From Petrachloros mirabilis ULC683 (lineage in GTDB: Bacteria; Cyanobacteriota; Cyanobacteriia; Thermosynechococcales; Thermosynechococcaceae), in assembly GCF_009939295.1 (NCBI RefSeq), contig NZ_WVIC01000009.1, positions 1-64,000 on the forward strand: a stretch of DNA of 64,000 nucleotides, written 5' to 3'. Each line of letters begins with the position of its first letter. The first letter of the stretch is position 1. Below, piece after piece: positions 28,849-36,879 of this stretch. The notes beneath the pieces are model-generated. The model saw only the letters and a program-made list of their open reading frames with translations, had not been told where the DNA came from and did no database searches. The position numbers and the translations under genes are program-made.

Positions 28849-29135
28849 AAGCTAAACAATCAATGGAGTACATGGGGTGCAGGGGGCGCTGCCCCCTGCG
28901 TGGGGCTACCGTGTACACACAAATCTTGCCAAGATTCAAAATCTTTGCGCTCGCCCCCCTAGCCCCCCAATTCTGGGGGGAAATAGTCCAGTTATTGTTG
29001 ATCTCCCCCCAAACTTGGGGGGTCGGGGGGGCTAATGCAGAATGGAATGGGTTTATCCAGAGATGTGTGTACACCTTAGCTGCGTGGGGGTTCCACCCCC
29101 ATACCCCGTACCTCACTCAGGTGAAAACCGCTATA
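28849..29135. repeat. Family A element interrupted by a family B element
   Basis: The outer element begins in degenerate form about ten bases after cpeZ and ends AACCGCTATA at 29135. Its left part (to 28905) and right part (from 29080) together match the uninterrupted copy at 47751-47858. The interruption is a family B element at 28906-29079 plus a 10-bp duplication. These 300 bases between cpeZ and higB hold no other feature. Confidence 0.88.
28906..29079. mobile_element. Family B miniature element (174 bp), nested, with exact 10-bp target duplication
   Basis: The ends are CTACCGTGTACACACAAATC and the inverse of CTAAGGTGTACACACATCTC. The centre carries two C-run/G-run hairpins (AGCCCCCCAATTCTGGGGGG and CCCCCCAAACTTGGGGGG). 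It is flanked by CTGCGTGGGG at 28896-28905 and again at 29080-29089. The empty site, with one CTGCGTGGGG, exists in the copy near 47805. This is direct evidence of transposition. No transposase is encoded. Confidence 0.9.
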
Positions 29136-29139
29136 GAGC

Positions 29140-29421
29140 ATAATTCGGAGCTTTAGGGATAAAGAAACTCAAAAAGTCTTTGAGCGTAAACGTTCACGAA
29201 AACTGCCGTCAGATATTCAGCAAGTAGCGTTGCGAAAATTGCGAATGCTGAACCGCGCAGAAACCCTTCAAGATCTTCGGGTTCCGCCTGCTAATCGCCT
29301 AGAGCGGCTGGCAGGGAATCGTGAAGGTCAGTATAGTATTCGGGTTAACAACCAATGGCGGATTTGTTTTGTATGGCAAGATGGTGACGCTTTAGATGTA
29401 GAAATTGTTGATTATCATTGA
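29140..29421 (+). pseudogene. higB: HigB-type toxin with lost start codon
   Basis: The frame encodes a RelE/HigB mRNA-cleaving toxin: IRSFRDKETQKVFERKR, then LPSDIQQVALRKLRMLNRAETL, LERLAGNREGQYSIRVNNQWRICF and VEIVDYH. The expected start (before IRSFRD) reads ATA at 29140-29142, and an in-frame TAG at 29134-29136 lies right at the end of the family A repeat. The first usable start is a TTG at 29230, which would give only 63 residues and drop about 30 N-terminal residues. The gene is either silenced or makes a truncated protein. The antitoxin gene follows after nine bases. Confidence 0.8.
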
Positions 29422-29430
29422 GGCAAATCA

Positions 29431-29742
29431 ATGAGTGAAGCCAAGCTGACGCCTATTCATCCTGGTGAAGTGCTTTTAGAAGAATTTCTAAAGCCAATGA
29501 ACATCAGTCAAAACCAAATTGCTTTGGCTCTTCGAGTTCCCCCACGGCGTATCAATGAAATTATTCACGGAAAGCGACGTGTTACAGCAGATACCGCTCT
29601 TCGATTAGCACATTATTTTAATATGTCACCACGATTTTGGCTGGGGTTACAAATGGATTACGATCTGGATGTAGCCGAGGATGAAATTGGAGCACAACTG
29701 AAGCGGGATGTGGCAGTGATGACAGCCAAGGGGAATCATTAG
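29431..29742 (+). CDS. higA: HigA-type antitoxin
   Basis: A 103-residue HigA protein with an XRE-type helix-turn-helix: PIHPGEVLLEEFLKP, QNQIALALRVPPRRINEIIHGKRRV and ALRLAHYFNMSPRFWLGLQ. It would bind and neutralise HigB and repress the operon. It is intact although its toxin partner upstream has a damaged start. It ends 15 bases before the convergent cpeF gene. Confidence 0.92.
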   Translation: MSEAKLTPIHPGEVLLEEFLKPMNISQNQIALALRVPPRRINEIIHGKRRVTADTALRLAHYFNMSPRFWLGLQMDYDLDVAEDEIGAQLKRDVAVMTAKGNH

Positions 29743-29757
29743 CGCAATTGTTTCACC

Positions 29758-30660
29758 TTAAGCTTGCCGCCGCTCAATCTGACCCATGGCCAGTTTGGCC
29801 AGCACTCGAATTGACTCCATAGGATCCTCAAGCATCGACTGCAACGGTGCCAGGGTTGTAGCGTCTCCCACTTTTCCCAGAGTGGTGACCGCCGCTTGGC
29901 GCACCTCGCTATCGGCATCGCGGAGTGCCAGAATCAGATGGGGCAAGGCCGGGGCGTAGTTGAGTTGTCCCAGGGCTGCTGCTGCCTCAGTCCGAATCAC
30001 TGCTGCGGCATCTGTGAGAGCTGATACTAGCTGCTCACAGGCTCGAACATCGTTTTTTTCCTGAGCAACCTGGGCGATCGCACCCACTGCTGCACATCGG
30101 ACATCCACCGAGTCTGACTCCAGAGCCGGGTATAACAACTCAGCCGCTTCTGCTCCAATAAACGCCAGTGCCCAGGCAGCATGACCCTTGGTGCTTTCCG
30201 GGTGTTCAGAAGCAGCCAAAATCTCCAAGAGCGCAGGAACCGCCGTTTCACCCGTGCGAGCCAAAGCCCCCGCCGCCGAACCCTGCACCACCGTATCTTC
30301 ATCGTAGAGAAAGGCTTTCAGAAGGGTGGGCACGGCAGTCGGATCGGCAATTAAGGTCAGCGTCTTGGCCGCTGCCCGGCGCACCACTACATCGGCATGA
30401 TTGGCCAGAGCCTTGACCAGAAAGGGAGTTGCTGGCTCTCCGATGTCCCCCAGAGTTTCAGCCGCACGCAGCCGCACCAGACCCCGTGTATCACCCAATC
30501 CCTCTTCAACCAAGCGCTGGAGTGACTCAGCATCGTTGGGGTCAAAGGTGCCCAAGGTAATTTGCTCGTTCACTTGGTGCAAAAAGGCATCCGTTCTGGC
30601 TTGAGCTGCCAAAGTCTCGTTATTAGGGTCTAGGGTTTCCGGGTGAGGCGCATTACTCAT
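29758..30660 (-). CDS. cpeF: Phycoerythrobilin lyase CpeF (HEAT-repeat family)
   Basis: A 300-residue protein of about seven HEAT repeats (RLRAAETLGDIGEPA, VRRAAAKTLTLIADP, VRQAAVTTLGKVGD). Length and repeat layout match CpeF/MpeV-type lyases. CpeF attaches the doubly linked phycoerythrobilin at C48/C59 of CpeB with help from CpeZ. It reads toward higA and is followed upstream by a small gene of unknown function that likely starts the operon. A close paralog such as an NblB-like protein cannot be fully excluded. Confidence 0.82.
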   Translation of the reverse strand: MSNAPHPETLDPNNETLAAQARTDAFLHQVNEQITLGTFDPNDAESLQRLVEEGLGDTRGLVRLRAAETLGDIGEPATPFLVKALANHADVVVRRAAAKTLTLIADPTAVPTLLKAFLYDEDTVVQGSAAGALARTGETAVPALLEILAASEHPESTKGHAAWALAFIGAEAAELLYPALESDSVDVRCAAVGAIAQVAQEKNDVRACEQLVSALTDAAAVIRTEAAAALGQLNYAPALPHLILALRDADSEVRQAAVTTLGKVGDATTLAPLQSMLEDPMESIRVLAKLAMGQIERRQA

Positions 30661-30681
30661 GGAGAGGTTCCTTTTGGGGGT

Positions 30682-30921
30682 TTAGTTTTGGTTTGTTAGG
30701 GTTGCCTGCCGATTGCGCAGTTCCTGAAGCATGGTATCTATCCTGGCCAGATCCGGCTCCAGGTTAGACATCACAGTTGTCCGCAAAACTTTAGCCCGCT
30801 GTGCCATGGCCAGGGTGTCATTCACCAAGCGTTCTCGATATTGTTCGAGTTCGGTAATCATTTCTGCCACTTCTTCCGCCGTGGCCTGATCTAAAGGGAG
30901 AGGTTCTGGACTGTCCGACAT
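30682..30921 (-). CDS. Small helical protein upstream of cpeF, unknown function
   Basis: A 79-residue acidic, charged protein predicted to be almost all helix (AEEVAEMITELEQYRERLVN, then TMLQELRNRQ). The spacing of hydrophobic residues is consistent with a coiled coil. There is no signal or membrane segment. It ends 21 bases before cpeF on the same strand, so co-transcription is likely. An additional ATG lies one codon upstream (30924). I do not recognise a family; position suggests a helper in phycoerythrin assembly or expression. Confidence 0.7.
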   Translation of the reverse strand: MSDSPEPLPLDQATAEEVAEMITELEQYRERLVNDTLAMAQRAKVLRTTVMSNLEPDLARIDTMLQELRNRQATLTNQN

Positions 30922-31128
30922 CATCTTGATTCCTGAAGCTAAAATTTCTCAATTGGGGTGATATTCTGATGCGCTTTGATCTTCTCAGATTGTGACGCTG
31001 CCATCAAATCTATGTGTGATCAAACAGGATCAATATCGACACACTGCTGATGTTGGTATCTGACCTCACCAATGCTGCCTAATGCCCAAGTTCAGAGGCA
31101 TTGATCACGTAATCAGTCAAACGAACTC

Positions 31129-31602
31129 CTATTCAGGTTGCCAGGGGAGCCAGTTTTCATCTAGGGCTTGTTCTAGGGTAAAGTCGGGTTCTTCAGGAAT
31201 GAGGCTGGCATTTAGCTCACTTGCATTGAGAAAAAGCTTTCTGCCATTTTTATATTGCCTAACAAAACCATCCTTTATAAACGACTTCAAACTAGGGCTG
31301 GTCTCCAATGCTTCTTGAATTTGCAATCTAAAGTTGATGACCTCGCGTTTCCAGCCCCGTAGGCACAGCTCTCGTTCAGATTCCCAATACTTAATCTTGA
31401 GAAGATGTTCACACAGCCGCATTAGGTAACTCAAAATTGCATGTTTTTCACTTCTACCCAAGCTTTCAATTTCCTCAATCAAGTTTTCTAGGTCAAGCTT
31501 GCTAAAGTCTTGTGCTTTTAACTGAGCAGCGATTTCTTCCAACCAAAGTTGGTAGTCTGTGTCGTATAACAACGCAGGTTTGGTTTTAACTTGAGGTTCC
31601 AT
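31129..31602 (-). CDS. DUF29 family protein
   Basis: A 157-residue DUF29 protein: YDTDYQLWLEEIAAQ, the LENLIEEIESLGRSEKHAI motif and HLLKIKYW. Role unknown. It sits between the cpeF operon and pebAB, reading in the same direction as both but with gaps of about 200 bases on each side. It is unlikely to be part of pigment metabolism and may be a mobile insertion into the island. Divergence from the copy at 6994-7437 suggests independent arrival. Confidence 0.85.
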   Translation of the reverse strand: MEPQVKTKPALLYDTDYQLWLEEIAAQLKAQDFSKLDLENLIEEIESLGRSEKHAILSYLMRLCEHLLKIKYWESERELCLRGWKREVINFRLQIQEALETSPSLKSFIKDGFVRQYKNGRKLFLNASELNASLIPEEPDFTLEQALDENWLPWQPE

Positions 31603-31763
31603 GACTGAATGCCTCCATAGATGCCTTCATTGTATCGGGGGAAATTGTCAAATTTCTTGCAACAGTGATCCCAACCCCACTTGTCAGGTCAAATCAGTCG
31701 ATTTCTAAGGTCATTTCTGGAGTGGCAACTGTTACGATAGGGGACAGACTCTACAGCAGATGC

Positions 31764-32513
31764 TCATGAGCGAGGATGGGTTAATTGTCGTTCTAGATCA
31801 AATAAAAATCCATGGATATATTCTTCTGTCCATTCCGGCCCATAGAAGCGGGTAAACATGCCACGAGCAGGGTCTTTTTCGGCTCGATAGCGTAAGTATC
31901 TTAGCTGTGCTTGCTCAATAGCAGCGAGGGATTGGGGTTCGAGGATGGGTTCGGCCTGCTCTACAAAGTCAAGATATTGGTGGAGATAGGCAAGAAATGC
32001 TTCAAAAACGTGGGTTTCAACCACTTCGGTTTTTTCGGGGCGCGTCCACAGAAAGGCCGGTGAGAAAAAGGGCTGTGCTTCTGCGGGAAAGTCGCCGCCC
32101 CAGGGGAGATGCTGGCGAAAATGCTCAAAAGTCGGTAGCAGAGGCTGGGTGTATTTGGCCTGATACTGGGGGTCGTCTCGAAATAGGGGCTGCATGTCCA
32201 GGGCAATGAGGTGTCCTCCCGGTAAGGTTACTAGGTCAGCACCAAAGAAGGGCAGATCGTACTGAAGCTGCGGAAAAATAACGAAGTTCAAGACCTGCAA
32301 AGATTTGCCACCCTGAACATGGGCTGCCCGAATCTGACGCAGTTTGGGGGTCTGGAAGGCAACACTGGTGGTCACGACAGTTTCTTGATGCTTGCCCTTG
32401 CCCACTAGGGCAGATTTGGACTCAAACCCGGCTGGAATGGGATAGGGCTGGAGAGGCAGTCGCTCTTGGAGGCATGCGATCGCAGCACCTAAAAAAGGTT
32501 GATAGAGCGTCAT
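31764..32513 (-). CDS. pebB: Phycoerythrobilin:ferredoxin oxidoreductase PebB
   Basis: A 249-residue ferredoxin-dependent bilin reductase that turns 15,16-dihydrobiliverdin into phycoerythrobilin. Diagnostic segments: [39 protein letters not shown] and [15 protein letters not shown]. An in-frame TTG six bases upstream (32519) is an alternative start. The gene follows pebA by about 11 bases, and the two enzymes are known to channel the intermediate. Confidence 0.95.
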   Translation of the reverse strand: MTLYQPFLGAAIACLQERLPLQPYPIPAGFESKSALVGKGKHQETVVTTSVAFQTPKLRQIRAAHVQGGKSLQVLNFVIFPQLQYDLPFFGADLVTLPGGHLIALDMQPLFRDDPQYQAKYTQPLLPTFEHFRQHLPWGGDFPAEAQPFFSPAFLWTRPEKTEVVETHVFEAFLAYLHQYLDFVEQAEPILEPQSLAAIEQAQLRYLRYRAEKDPARGMFTRFYGPEWTEEYIHGFLFDLERQLTHPRS

Positions 32514-32524
32514 GAGCAATGAGT

Positions 32525-33256
32525 TTATGAGACAGCAGGCACCTCAAGGGGCACCGCATCCTCAAACAAAAATTCGTAGAGAAACCGCTCTGCCCACTCG
32601 TGTCCAAAATAGCTGCTAAACAGACCCGAAGCAGGATCTCGATCAGCACTGTACTGATCATAATCTTTTTGAGCCTGCACAATTCGTTGAATATCGACGG
32701 GCTCGGTAAACGGCTTAGCCGTCTCTAACATCTGCCAGTAGAGATCGAGGTAGTCCTTAAAGGCGGCAAACACTCGGGTTTCTACCGTTTGGGCATCTGT
32801 TTTGGCAAAGAGCAAATACTGGGAGAAGTATTGATTGGCATCGTAGAACTTCATTTCCAAGTTTTGAGCTAGATCGGGGTAGCGATCGCGCAGTTGCTTG
32901 AGCGGGTAAATATACTTTCTCAAGTAGTCTTCATCTTGAAATAGAGGTTGGAAGTCCATCACAATCAGGTTTTTGACCTGACCAAAAGACAAAAAATCAA
33001 TCCCCAGTAGTGGCAGTTCGTAGGCAGGATGGGGATATATCACACTGTTCAAGATTTGAGCACTGCTGCCAGCGTCAATATAGGTGTAGCGAATTTTGCG
33101 AAGTTCCGGACACTGATAGCACCAACTGCGAATGGTGGCGGGATTTTTGCCTCGACTGCTGACCTGACACTCCAATCCTGTTGGGATCAGGCGACTGCGC
33201 AAGTCGAAGCGTTGAAATAGAGACTGTTCCAGATGATTTAAAAACGGCTTATACAT
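32525..33256 (-). CDS. pebA: 15,16-dihydrobiliverdin:ferredoxin oxidoreductase PebA
   Basis: A 243-residue bilin reductase that reduces biliverdin IX-alpha at the 15,16 bond, the first step to phycoerythrobilin. Segments: [43 protein letters not shown] and [15 protein letters not shown]. The frame is open to 33331, but starting at 33256 gives MYKPFLNHL, the normal PebA N-terminus. First gene of pebAB. Confidence 0.95.
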   Translation of the reverse strand: MYKPFLNHLEQSLFQRFDLRSRLIPTGLECQVSSRGKNPATIRSWCYQCPELRKIRYTYIDAGSSAQILNSVIYPHPAYELPLLGIDFLSFGQVKNLIVMDFQPLFQDEDYLRKYIYPLKQLRDRYPDLAQNLEMKFYDANQYFSQYLLFAKTDAQTVETRVFAAFKDYLDLYWQMLETAKPFTEPVDIQRIVQAQKDYDQYSADRDPASGLFSSYFGHEWAERFLYEFLFEDAVPLEVPAVS

Positions 33257-33423
33257 GAGTGATGGCAGAACAGATCCATAGCGGACACATAGTTTTTGAG
33301 AATACGGGATGCTCAAGCAGGCAAGCTGCATTTTGAGAATAATGCAATATTACTTAACAAAGGAATTAATTAATGTAAACTAACTCTCCAGAACAGAAGC
33401 GGCTCCTACAGAAGAGCCTTGTG

Positions 33424-34020
33424 TTAAGCGGAGGGGGCAATGGCTCGTAGCTGGTTATTTTGGAGCAGTTCGGTCATTTGAAGCGGGGTGATGCAGCGAC
33501 GCTCCGAACAGTAGGTCATCAGGTAGACGCCATTAAGCATCCGAACCGTGCTAACTCGCACACGAAAATCTTCGGTAATAAACCAGCAGCGCTCCTGGCC
33601 CTGGTTCTGGTCGTAGTCCGTATCAATGGTCAAAATGCCATCCTGACCAAACCAGTAGCGGCTGACCACCGGAATTTTCTCCACATAGCCCTGGTTGCGT
33701 AACAGCCGACCCGCTTGGCCGCTGGCATCGACGGGAACATCAACTAAGATGGCAGCCTGATCGGGGTTCGGTGCTTGTTCGTCATGATTAGCCTGCCACA
33801 TAAAGCTAGCGCCCCCTTTGGCCAGAGCCGGATCAATGCCCTGCTGCTCGCAAATGCGCTGAACCCGGGGATCTTCGGAGGAGAGAACGGTGATATGAAG
33901 ATTGGACTCCCCAGATTCATCGGCCACGGTATCAAAGTGATGAACGGTTCGCTGGGTATACCAAACCCCTTCGCTCTGGCGGAAAAAGTTCATCATAGTT
34001 GTGGGGACAGAGAAAGGCAT
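33424..34020 (-). CDS. CpeS/CpcS-family bilin lyase, second copy
   Basis: A 198-residue lipocalin-like S/U-type lyase: NFFRQSEGVWYTQRTVHHF, GGASFMWQ, YWFGQDGILTIDTDYD, CWFITEDFRVRVSTV. These enzymes bind a bilin in a beta barrel and transfer it to the Cys-82-type site. It is distinct from the CpeS at 40111 (175 residues) and could be CpeU-like or specific for another subunit. The ATG at 34020 follows GGAGTG; the frame extends to 34035. It lies upstream of pebA on the same strand, about 170 bases away. The exact site specificity cannot be read from sequence. Confidence 0.82.
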   Translation of the reverse strand: MPFSVPTTMMNFFRQSEGVWYTQRTVHHFDTVADESGESNLHITVLSSEDPRVQRICEQQGIDPALAKGGASFMWQANHDEQAPNPDQAAILVDVPVDASGQAGRLLRNQGYVEKIPVVSRYWFGQDGILTIDTDYDQNQGQERCWFITEDFRVRVSTVRMLNGVYLMTYCSERRCITPLQMTELLQNNQLRAIAPSA

Positions 34021-34134
34021 GAGTGAACACTCCATTCTTCAGGGGCTATAGGGTTCCAGGTGCTGACATTCCCTATAGTAGGGGGGTGCATCCCACTTTC
34101 GTAGCCCTTACCCTAAATTCCCTCCCAGAACGGG

Positions 34135-34308
34135 CTACGGTGTATACACATCTCTAGTTCTCCGTGTTCCACGCTGCATTAGCCCCCCCAACCCCCCAAA
34201 ATTGGGGGGAGAAATCCGAAAGTTAGAACTAGTTCCCCCCAGAATTGGGGGGCTAGGGGGGCGAGTGCAAAGATTTTGAATTTTTCATGACTTGTGTGTA
34301 CACGGTAG
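34135..34308. mobile_element. Family B miniature element (174 bp) with 11-bp target duplication
   Basis: The ends are CTACGGTGTATACACATCTC and the inverse of CTACCGTGTACACACAAGTC. The flanks CCCAGAACGGG (34124-34134) and CCCAGAGCGGG (34309-34319) are an 11-bp duplication with one difference. It has exactly the same length as the nested copy at 28906. A further isolated terminus (GATGTGTGTATATGGTAG, 34511-34528) lies just before the pentapeptide gene. The 529-base gap between the lyase and that gene has no other recognisable content beyond a CTTCTCTTTTGGGAGAAG hairpin near 34350. Confidence 0.88.
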
Positions 34309-34549
34309 CCCAGAGCGGGAGAGGGGCTTTGAATCCGGCTCCCCTTCTTCTCTTTTGGGAGAAGGAGCTGGGGAATGAGGAAAAACTTGCAAAACTGAGA
34401 TGCACCCTAGTAGGGCGCTGTTGCCATCCAGACACGATCCTATAAGGGTGTTCTTGCACCGTACAATACTTCTGTTTCCAGGCGTGGGGAACTGAGGGCA
34501 AGCGGATCAAGATGTGTGTATATGGTAGCCAGAATAGGGGGCTAAACTC

Positions 34550-35353
34550 GTGCGTAGCCATTTCGGTGCGTTAGATAGAACAACCCAGCTAGCCGCCCTT
34601 AAAGCGGGTCAGGCGCAACAGCTCGATTTATACCAGTGCGATTTGCAGGGGTGTGAGTTGGTGGGGGTCGATTTCCGTCAGGCTCAGTTGCTGCGTGCCA
34701 ATTTCCAGGGAGCAAATCTGAGCCAAGCCCAGTTTGAGGAGGCTGATTTGCGGGGGGCAAACTTCCAGGATGCCAACTTGCAGGGAGCCAATTTGCAGGG
34801 GGCTTGCCTCTATCGGGTGGTGTTGCGGGGAGCCAATTTGACGGATGCCGATCTGGCTGAGGCAAAATTGGCAGCAGCTCTCTACGATGGAGACACGATC
34901 TGGCCCCAGGGGTTTGCCTATCAGTCTTCGGGGGCAATTGGGCCAGGAGCCAATCTGAATGGGGCGAAGCTCAATACCGCCCATCTGCGTGGGATAAACT
35001 TACAGAATGCAAGGCTCCTGGGAGCCTATCTGGGTGGCGCAAACTTAAAGGGTGCCAATCTCCGGGGTGCCCGACTGAGCAATGCCGATCTTCGTCGCGC
35101 TTTTTTGGCGGGAGCCTCGCTGCGGGGAGCAGGCTTAAATGGAGCCAACTTCCAGGGGGCAGATCTGCGTGCGGTTGACTTCACCCATGCTGAGTTTGAT
35201 CATCTCGAAAATATTGCCGGGGCTGACTTTACGGCGGTGCAGGGGCTAACTCAGGGGCAGCGATCGCACCTGCTCAGCCACCCAGAGACCGATCTAGACA
35301 CCTGGAATGCCTACACCCGCAAAACCACCCGTGAGAGCCTTATGACCCTGTAG
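34550..35353 (+). CDS. Pentapeptide-repeat protein
   Basis: A 267-residue protein dominated by pentapeptide repeats of the A(D/N)LXX type (ANFQG ANLSQ, ADLRG ANFQD ANLQG), forming a right-handed quadrilateral beta helix in two blocks (about 28-110 and 130-230) separated by a YDGDTIWPQGF segment, a known insertion in cyanobacterial members. No signal peptide. Function unknown. The start is a GTG at 34550 with no strong ribosome-binding site. A stray family B terminus lies 22 bases upstream, in its promoter. Confidence 0.85.
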   Translation: MRSHFGALDRTTQLAALKAGQAQQLDLYQCDLQGCELVGVDFRQAQLLRANFQGANLSQAQFEEADLRGANFQDANLQGANLQGACLYRVVLRGANLTDADLAEAKLAAALYDGDTIWPQGFAYQSSGAIGPGANLNGAKLNTAHLRGINLQNARLLGAYLGGANLKGANLRGARLSNADLRRAFLAGASLRGAGLNGANFQGADLRAVDFTHAEFDHLENIAGADFTAVQGLTQGQRSHLLSHPETDLDTWNAYTRKTTRESLMTL

Positions 35354-35356
35354 GGT

Positions 35357-35566
35357 TCAAGAACGAACCGCCTCCCAGCCTTGATTCAGCAGCGCCAGAA
35401 AAGTCGCGTACCCCTGGGAAAACTCGGGGGGATCGGGGCGCACATATTGGGGAAATTCCTGATAGAAGCGCCAGGGTTCTGAGGGATGATGCCGCAGGTG
35501 CAGTGCCGTGTCACTCGCGCCTGGCAGTTTCCAAATCATTTGGCCGGGATGAGATGAAGGCGTCAT
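35357..35566 (-). CDS. Small conserved hypothetical protein
   Basis: A 69-residue protein (MTPSSHPGQMIWKLPG, then SEPWRFYQEFPQYVRPDPPEF) rich in aromatic residues and proline. I recognise no family. It is convergent with the pentapeptide gene, four bases apart. The composition looks coding. It could be a remnant, but no frameshift is visible. Confidence 0.55.
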   Translation of the reverse strand: MTPSSHPGQMIWKLPGASDTALHLRHHPSEPWRFYQEFPQYVRPDPPEFSQGYATFLALLNQGWEAVRS

Positions 35567-35716
35567 AGAGGTTTTCTCCTTGATGGGTCAAATCCGAGCC
35601 AGTCTGAGCCAGATCAGCCACCCCAGATTGCGCTGGCAAACCGTAAAGTTCTGTCAAGATTGTTACGATAGCATTTCCCACATTCCTACCATCCGCATCA
35701 TCGCAGGCAAGGAGGT

Positions 35717-36031
35717 ATGACGCAGCACCTCAGCGACTACCAGAATCGATCTATCCGCCTTAGCAAAGAACGACTCGCCCACATTCTGGAACATCCAGAA
35801 ATGGTTGAGTTAGCATCTCAGATTGCCAAGGTTCTTCAAGAACCACAAGTGGTGCGACAATCCAGCAGCGATAGGAGAGTTCAGCTTTACTATTGCTACT
35901 ACGAACAATCGATGGTGGGGGCAAAATGGTTGTGTGTCGTTGTGAAACATTTACCCGATGATGCCCTCATCATTACCGCCTATCTCACAGACAAAATTAA
36001 ACAAGGAGTAGACCTATGGCAAAATCAGTAA
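35717..36031 (+). CDS. Small protein, possible nuclease toxin paired with DUF2283
   Basis: A 104-residue protein (NRSIRLSKERLAHILEHPEM, QVVRQSSSDRRVQLYYCYYEQ, VVVKHLPDDALIITAYLTDK). The pattern of a His-containing N-terminal helix and a beta-rich C-terminus resembles small RelE/barnase-like nucleases of the DUF4258 type. AAGGAGGT sits directly before the ATG. Its stop overlaps the next gene by 16 bases, typical of a toxin-antitoxin pair. Toxin identity is inferred from context; the fold is not certain. Confidence 0.65.
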   Translation: MTQHLSDYQNRSIRLSKERLAHILEHPEMVELASQIAKVLQEPQVVRQSSSDRRVQLYYCYYEQSMVGAKWLCVVVKHLPDDALIITAYLTDKIKQGVDLWQNQ

Positions 36032-36264
36032 CTGTTTGGTTTGACCCCGAAGCTGACTTTCTTGAGGTCAAATTTTCGGATGCTCCTGGTTATATGCGTG
36101 AAACTAACAACGATGCCATTATGGAGCGGGTGGATATAGAAGGAAATGGGATCGGTTTTTCTATTCTCAACGTTAGCCAACTGGCGAAAGGACACCCTTT
36201 GGTTGCTCAATTGACAGGTGCCTCTGGCTTCGAGCAGAGTGCTGTGGGAGAATGCCAACTGTGA
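36016..36264 (+). CDS. DUF2283 family protein (antitoxin-like)
   Basis: An 82-residue DUF2283 protein: VTVWFDPEADFLEVKFSD, NNDAIMERVDIEGNGIGFSILN. Members are often encoded directly after DUF4258 genes and are taken as antitoxins. The gene overlaps its upstream partner and ends 27 bases before the orphan phycobiliprotein gene. It may drive or merely precede that gene's expression. Confidence 0.82.
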   Translation: MAKSVTVWFDPEADFLEVKFSDAPGYMRETNNDAIMERVDIEGNGIGFSILNVSQLAKGHPLVAQLTGASGFEQSAVGECQL

Positions 36265-36291
36265 CAGACCCAAGGCGCGCATCAATTTACT

Positions 36292-36879
36292 ATGACCCAG
36301 CTCCCCCTCAGTGAAAAAGCACGGACGCTCATTCCCAAAGCCCGCATTGTCAGCTTTGTTACCTGGCAAGATACCCACCCGCCAGAACTGCTGCAACGGT
36401 TTCAGGCTGCTGACGACGAGGGTCGCTATCTCAGCGATGCGGACGGTGAAGCCATACAAGCCCTGGCTGCGGAGACCGGGACTTGGCTGCCGGTGGTGAA
36501 ACAACTCCGCGATCGCGCCCCCGATATTGTGGCCAAGGCCAGAGCCCAGGTGCTAGCTCAGTTCCCCAACATTACCGAACCTGGGGGCGGGCTTTATCCC
36601 CCTGAACGGGCTGATGCCTGCTGGCGAGACTTCTGGCACTTTCTGCGCTGCATCACCTACGGCATTGCCGGACAGCACACCGACTACACCAGCCCAGCAG
36701 GGCTGCAAGCCATGGAAGAACTCTACCAGGAGCTTCAAGTGCCCCTAGAGGCCATGGTTATGGGCTTAGAGGCGATCAAAACAGCTAGCCTTGAGGAAAT
36801 GGAGGCTCAGTCTCAATCTGCCCTGTCTCCCTACTTTGACCATCTGATTGCCCAATTGCGGCAGTTTCGGGCTCCATGA
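36292..36879 (+). CDS. Orphan phycobiliprotein-like protein
   Basis: A 195-residue protein with the phycobiliprotein globin-like fold but unlike any standard alpha or beta subunit. The bilin site is kept: C110-W-R112-D113 (ADACWRDFWHFLRCITYG) aligns with C-L-R-D around C80 of CpeB, keeping the chromophore Cys and the Arg/Asp that hold the bilin. A second cysteine is C120. The C-terminal MEELYQELQVPLEAMVMGLEAIK matches the equivalent helices of true subunits, while the N-terminal third (1-95) is divergent. It overlaps the HEAT-repeat gene downstream by four bases and lies 1.1 kb before cpeC. It could be a chromophore-binding accessory, sensor or degradation factor; I do not know a described function. 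Confidence 0.75.
   Translation: MTQLPLSEKARTLIPKARIVSFVTWQDTHPPELLQRFQAADDEGRYLSDADGEAIQALAAETGTWLPVVKQLRDRAPDIVAKARAQVLAQFPNITEPGGGLYPPERADACWRDFWHFLRCITYGIAGQHTDYTSPAGLQAMEELYQELQVPLEAMVMGLEAIKTASLEEMEAQSQSALSPYFDHLIAQLRQFRAP

Noticed and set aside
34550-35353. Possible antifreeze- or Qnr-like gyrase-protecting role for the pentapeptide protein
   Set aside because: Pentapeptide repeats alone do not support a Qnr/MfpA function, and the insertion pattern is that of generic cyanobacterial members.
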